In this document: positions 40,341 through 42,944 of the stretch, piece after piece | Layout of the letters: every line of letters begins with the position of its first letter | How positions within the stretch are numbered: position 1 is the first letter of the stretch | Origin: Planctomycetota bacterium | GTDB lineage: Bacteria; Planctomycetota; Phycisphaerae; Sedimentisphaerales; Anaerohalosphaeraceae | Assembly: GCA_019456225.1 (NCBI GenBank) | Contig: VRUI01000044.1 | Coordinates: 1 to 42,944 of the forward strand | Direction: 5' to 3' | Length of the DNA stretch: 42,944 nt | The notes under the pieces: model-generated | Databases searched by the model: none | What the model was told of the DNA's origin: nothing | The model's input: only the letters and a program-made list of their open reading frames with translations | Program-made: the position numbers and the translations under genes

Positions 40341-41366
40341 ATGGTAAAAGAAAATGAAGAGGAACAGAACTGGCTGATTATCATTTCGCTTGGAGTATTA
40401 GCATTGCTGGCTACAGGGGTGATTCTGGCTTATGCCCGCTCTGTGCTGATACCGTTTGTTCTGGCAATTTTTATATCGCTGCTGGTCTCTCCGGTGCTTG
40501 ACTTTCAGATACTGAAACTAAAAATACCCCGGGGCCTTGCCGTTATTTTGACGCTTTTGTTCGTGATGGTCATGCTGGTGCTGCTGTTTTTCCTGATCAG
40601 CCAGGCAGTTCAGATGATCTTCTCTACGCTATCGAGATACAGTGACAGTTTTGTAAGTTTCATCAATAAAATCCCCTCAGAAATAACAATAATGGACAAA
40701 AAAGTCCCTACAGGCGTCGCAAATATTACCACGATAGTCGAAGATAATATCGCCGGAATAGCATCAGATGCCTTCGGCACGATCAGATCACTCACTTCGA
40801 ACATCCTTTTCGTATCGATCTTCCTGATCTTCCTTGTTTCAGGGCGAAACCCTAATAAAGTACGCAAGGGAGTTTACGGAACTATCGACAGGGAGATTAG
40901 ACGCTATATCGCGATTAAAACAGTGCTTTCGCTGATAACCGGAGTTACTGTCTGGATCGTCCTGGAACTGTTCAGGCTGGACCTTGCGATAGTGTTCGGG
41001 CTGCTTACGTTTGTTTTGAACTTCATACCGAACATCGGGTCGATCATCGCTACCTGCCTGCCGCTTCCGATCGCGGCGATCCAGTTCCAGGACAAACCTG
41101 TCATGATGGTTCTGGTGGTGCTGGTACCCGGTGCCATTCAAATGACGATAGGCAACCTCATCGAGCCTAAGATCATGGGCCAGGGCCTTAAGCTGCATCC
41201 GATAGTTATTCTGCTGGCACTGTCGTTTTGGGGCTTGCTCTGGGGGATCACAGGGATGTTCCTCGCCGTGCCGATAACGGCGGCGATAAGGATTATCCTG
41301 ATGCAGTTTGAAACGCTCAGTCCGGTCGCAAGAATACTGGCCGGGCAACTGCCGGGAGACGTTTGA
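40341..41366 (+). CDS. AI-2E/PerM-family membrane transporter
   Basis: This 341-residue protein of the AI-2E exporter (PerM/YdiK/TqsA) superfamily has about eight membrane helices. Two come at the start (about 11-55), one pair follows (about 63-92), a soluble amphipathic region spans about 93-145, and the C-terminal helices include the signature FVLNFIPNIGSIIATCLPLP (about 222-241). GNLIEPKIMGQGL (about 273-285) is also diagnostic. Known members move autoinducer-2, indole or act as Na+/H+ antiporters, so the substrate is open. AGGAT lies six bases before the ATG. Confidence 0.92.
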   Translation: MVKENEEEQNWLIIISLGVLALLATGVILAYARSVLIPFVLAIFISLLVSPVLDFQILKLKIPRGLAVILTLLFVMVMLVLLFFLISQAVQMIFSTLSRYSDSFVSFINKIPSEITIMDKKVPTGVANITTIVEDNIAGIASDAFGTIRSLTSNILFVSIFLIFLVSGRNPNKVRKGVYGTIDREIRRYIAIKTVLSLITGVTVWIVLELFRLDLAIVFGLLTFVLNFIPNIGSIIATCLPLPIAAIQFQDKPVMMVLVVLVPGAIQMTIGNLIEPKIMGQGLKLHPIVILLALSFWGLLWGITGMFLAVPITAAIRIILMQFETLSPVARILAGQLPGDV

Positions 41367-41383
41367 TAGTCGTTAGTGATTGG

Positions 41384-41737
41384 CTAATTTGGCTTTGGGA
41401 TTTCTTGTTCTATGTTGAGGGCTTTTTCTATTGCTGTCAGTCTTCTGGCGATGTCGTCGATCTTTCCGTCGATAGTATCGAGCTTTGCAGAGACTTTCTC
41501 GATCCCTCGTTCTGTTTTAGCAACTCTGTTTTCGACGCTTCCGATGTACCTGGCCATTATCCACTCATACGACTCGCTAACTCTCACCGCATCGCTCTTA
41601 TGAGCTTCAACGGATAGATTTGGCTGAATCTTAAATTTATTGACGCTGCCTGCCTTGCTTTGCGAGGGATAAAAAAAGAAAGCAGCCAATGTGGCCAGGC
41701 ACATGCCGGTTAGAGTAATAAATGTTTTAGTATTCAT
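41384..41737 (-). CDS. small membrane-anchored or exported coiled-coil protein
   Basis: This 117-residue protein has an N-terminal hydrophobic segment (about 5-27) that may be a signal or anchor. A C-terminal coiled coil (about 62-107) has heptad-spaced Val, Ile and Leu (VSAKLDTIDGKIDDIARRL). The ATG at 41737 has an AGGAA site upstream; a longer frame to 41833 is not supported. It converges with the AI-2E-family gene. No family is recognised. Confidence 0.6.
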   Translation of the reverse strand: MNTKTFITLTGMCLATLAAFFFYPSQSKAGSVNKFKIQPNLSVEAHKSDAVRVSESYEWIMARYIGSVENRVAKTERGIEKVSAKLDTIDGKIDDIARRLTAIEKALNIEQEIPKPN

Positions 41738-42016
41738 GAGCGTATTCCTTTGTAAGTGGGCGGTCCCACGCGTTTTTCTGATAATGCACTTTTTCCATAT
41801 ATCCGGGTAATAGATACCATCTGATATCGGCATAAAAAAGAGGGCTGATAAGGTGAAATTTGCTCTTAATCGTCAAAATGCGCGGGTAATAGGCGGACGC
41901 AATGCCGCCAGGCGGCAAAAAAAGGGAAAAAAGTCACAATTTCTGTCCCCAAAAGTTGTTCTGTTGCTTCTTTATTGTAGAAGCTATAATAAAGATTGGT
42001 TGAAAGGACCCCGAAA

Positions 42017-42883
42017 ATGCCGGCAACAGTAAAAGAAATTGATCTCTTAAATAAATGTCTTAAGGGCGACGCTAAGGCTTTTGGGGTGATTGTATCGAAT
42101 TATCAGGAACTTGTTTGTGCGATCACCTACAGCGGCGTAGCCGATATCAATAGCAGTGAGGAACTGGCACACCAGACCTTCATAAATGCATGGAATAAGC
42201 TCTCACAGCTAAATGACCTTTCCAAATTTCGTCCCTGGCTGTGCTCTATAGCCCGCAATCTTGTGAAATCTTCCATTAGAACGAAAAAACGGGATATCAT
42301 TGCAAAGGCCAAACCTATGGAAAATATAAACGACACTGCTGCCGCTGAGTCCGGTCCGCTCGAATCAGCTATCAAAAAAGAACATCAGGAACTTGTAAGT
42401 GATGCGATCCGCCATATCCCGGAAAAATATCGAGAGCCACTGGTATTGTTTTACCGTCAGCGCCTCTCTATAAAACAAATCGCAGAGTCGCTTGACATGT
42501 CCGAAGAAACCGCTAAGAAACAGCTTCAGCGTGGTCGCAAAATGATAAAAGAGCAACTCAATTCTATCTTCGAGGAAACTCTTTCTGCCACCGGTCCTAA
42601 AAAGGCATTCACTACTGCCGTCATGACATCGGTCGCAGGCATCGCGTTAAAAGGCACCGGCGCAGCCGCTGCCGCTGTAGTAACAACAACTGGAGTCTCA
42701 GCCGCAACAGGGACGACAATAACAACAATAATGAGCACAGTTACTGCCAAGATAGTTGCAGCAGCAGCGGTGGTGGTAATTGGTATCGGCGGGGCGACCG
42801 CTTACAAACAGATTACCAAGGATGGCCCGGGAGAAGATATCGTTAAATCTTCAAGTACAATAAATAAGGTTCTCATCCAATAA
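42017..42883 (+). CDS. ECF-type sigma factor with C-terminal membrane tail
   Basis: This 288-residue RNA polymerase sigma factor has region 2 (about 20-85; NSSEELAHQTFINAWNKL and FRPWLCSIARNLVKS) and region 4 (about 128-180; IPEKYREPLVLFYRQRLS and IKQIAESLDMSEETAKKQL). It is followed by a ~100-residue extension: a low-complexity Ala/Thr/Val region (about 195-240), then a membrane helix (about 244-262, AAAAVVVIGIGGATAYK) and a short tail that would be outside the cytoplasm. The ATG at 42017 follows AAGGA; an upstream TTG at 41996 is less likely. TATAAT at 41985-41990 may be its -10 box. No anti-sigma factor is visible before the window ends. Confidence 0.87.
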   Translation: MPATVKEIDLLNKCLKGDAKAFGVIVSNYQELVCAITYSGVADINSSEELAHQTFINAWNKLSQLNDLSKFRPWLCSIARNLVKSSIRTKKRDIIAKAKPMENINDTAAAESGPLESAIKKEHQELVSDAIRHIPEKYREPLVLFYRQRLSIKQIAESLDMSEETAKKQLQRGRKMIKEQLNSIFEETLSATGPKKAFTTAVMTSVAGIALKGTGAAAAAVVTTTGVSAATGTTITTIMSTVTAKIVAAAAVVVIGIGGATAYKQITKDGPGEDIVKSSSTINKVLIQ

Positions 42884-42944
42884 AGTTGGTTAAAATTAAA
42901 TAAAATTTAGTGGACATTATGCTGTCTTTCATGAGATAAGTTTC

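Noticed and set aside
1-42944. CRISPR arrays, insertion sequences or transposases
   Set aside because: No regularly spaced identical repeats of 25-40 bp and no transposase or integrase motif were found. The tandem tracts have 7- or 10-bp periods without spacers.

Overview
The window looks like a chromosome segment of an anaerobic or facultative planctomycete, most likely from the Phycisphaerae/Sedimentisphaerales side. This is inferred from the gene families, not from a marker gene. The signs are a Tat-exported Gfo/Idh/MocA oxidoreductase, a GTP-dependent PEP carboxykinase, a complete Rnf complex with an ApbE flavin transferase, BlaI/BlaR1 pairs with long periplasmic tails, an ECF sigma factor with a membrane tail, and many exported proteins of no known family. 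Genes lie on both strands in short operons. Coding density is ordinary, but the intergenic DNA is unusually patterned.

Layout. 1-6 kb: a small secreted coiled-coil protein, a LOG-family protein, a B12-binding-type radical SAM protein, ApbE and a Tat-exported oxidoreductase. 6-6.8 kb: a small-protein/nucleotidyltransferase pair with its own promoter. 6.8-12.8 kb: an operon on the minus strand, RseC-like protein then rnfC-D-G-E-A-B, with a sigma70-type promoter ahead of it; ApbE nearby would flavinylate RnfG and RnfD. 12.9-18.4 kb: an M48 lipoprotein, an ankyrin lipoprotein and three exported proteins, one with a degenerate SNase fold. 18.6-22.6 kb: pckG with a consensus promoter and long leader, then an unknown exported protein. 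22.5-25.8 kb: an iron operon, a DtxR-FeoA fusion regulator, feoB and a FeoB-associated Cys-rich protein, with a near-perfect promoter that overlaps a palindrome. 26-29.4 kb: an envelope-sugar operon (epimerase, DegT aminotransferase, prenyl-phosphate phosphoribosyltransferase-like UbiA protein). 29.9-31.7 kb: a CheY-like receiver, then a 1.26-kb insertion at the 3' end of tRNA-His that carries one radical SAM gene. 31.9-35.6 kb: a WaaP-like kinase, an alpha/beta hydrolase, ispG and a PPC/DUF296 protein. 35.7-39.7 kb: BlaI with a BlaR1-type M56 protein fused to BamE-like repeats and a secretin-like domain. 39.8-42.9 kb: a candidate small RNA, an AI-2E-family transporter, a coiled-coil protein and an ECF sigma factor.

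Four things stand out. (1) A 37-bp perfect direct repeat of the tRNA-His 3' end brackets a single radical SAM gene with no integrase. (2) A single protein joins an M56 peptidase to a secretin domain. (3) At least a dozen intergenic tracts, unrelated in sequence, share a strict 7-bp period; two more have a 10-bp period. (4) A hairpin family sits just after stop codons and is expanded to a ~90-bp triple hairpin at two junctions inside the rnf operon. A terminator-ended, ORF-free transcript candidate with five GGA motifs (39.82-39.98 kb) also merits attention.

All calls come from reading the sequence. No database search or folding program was run.
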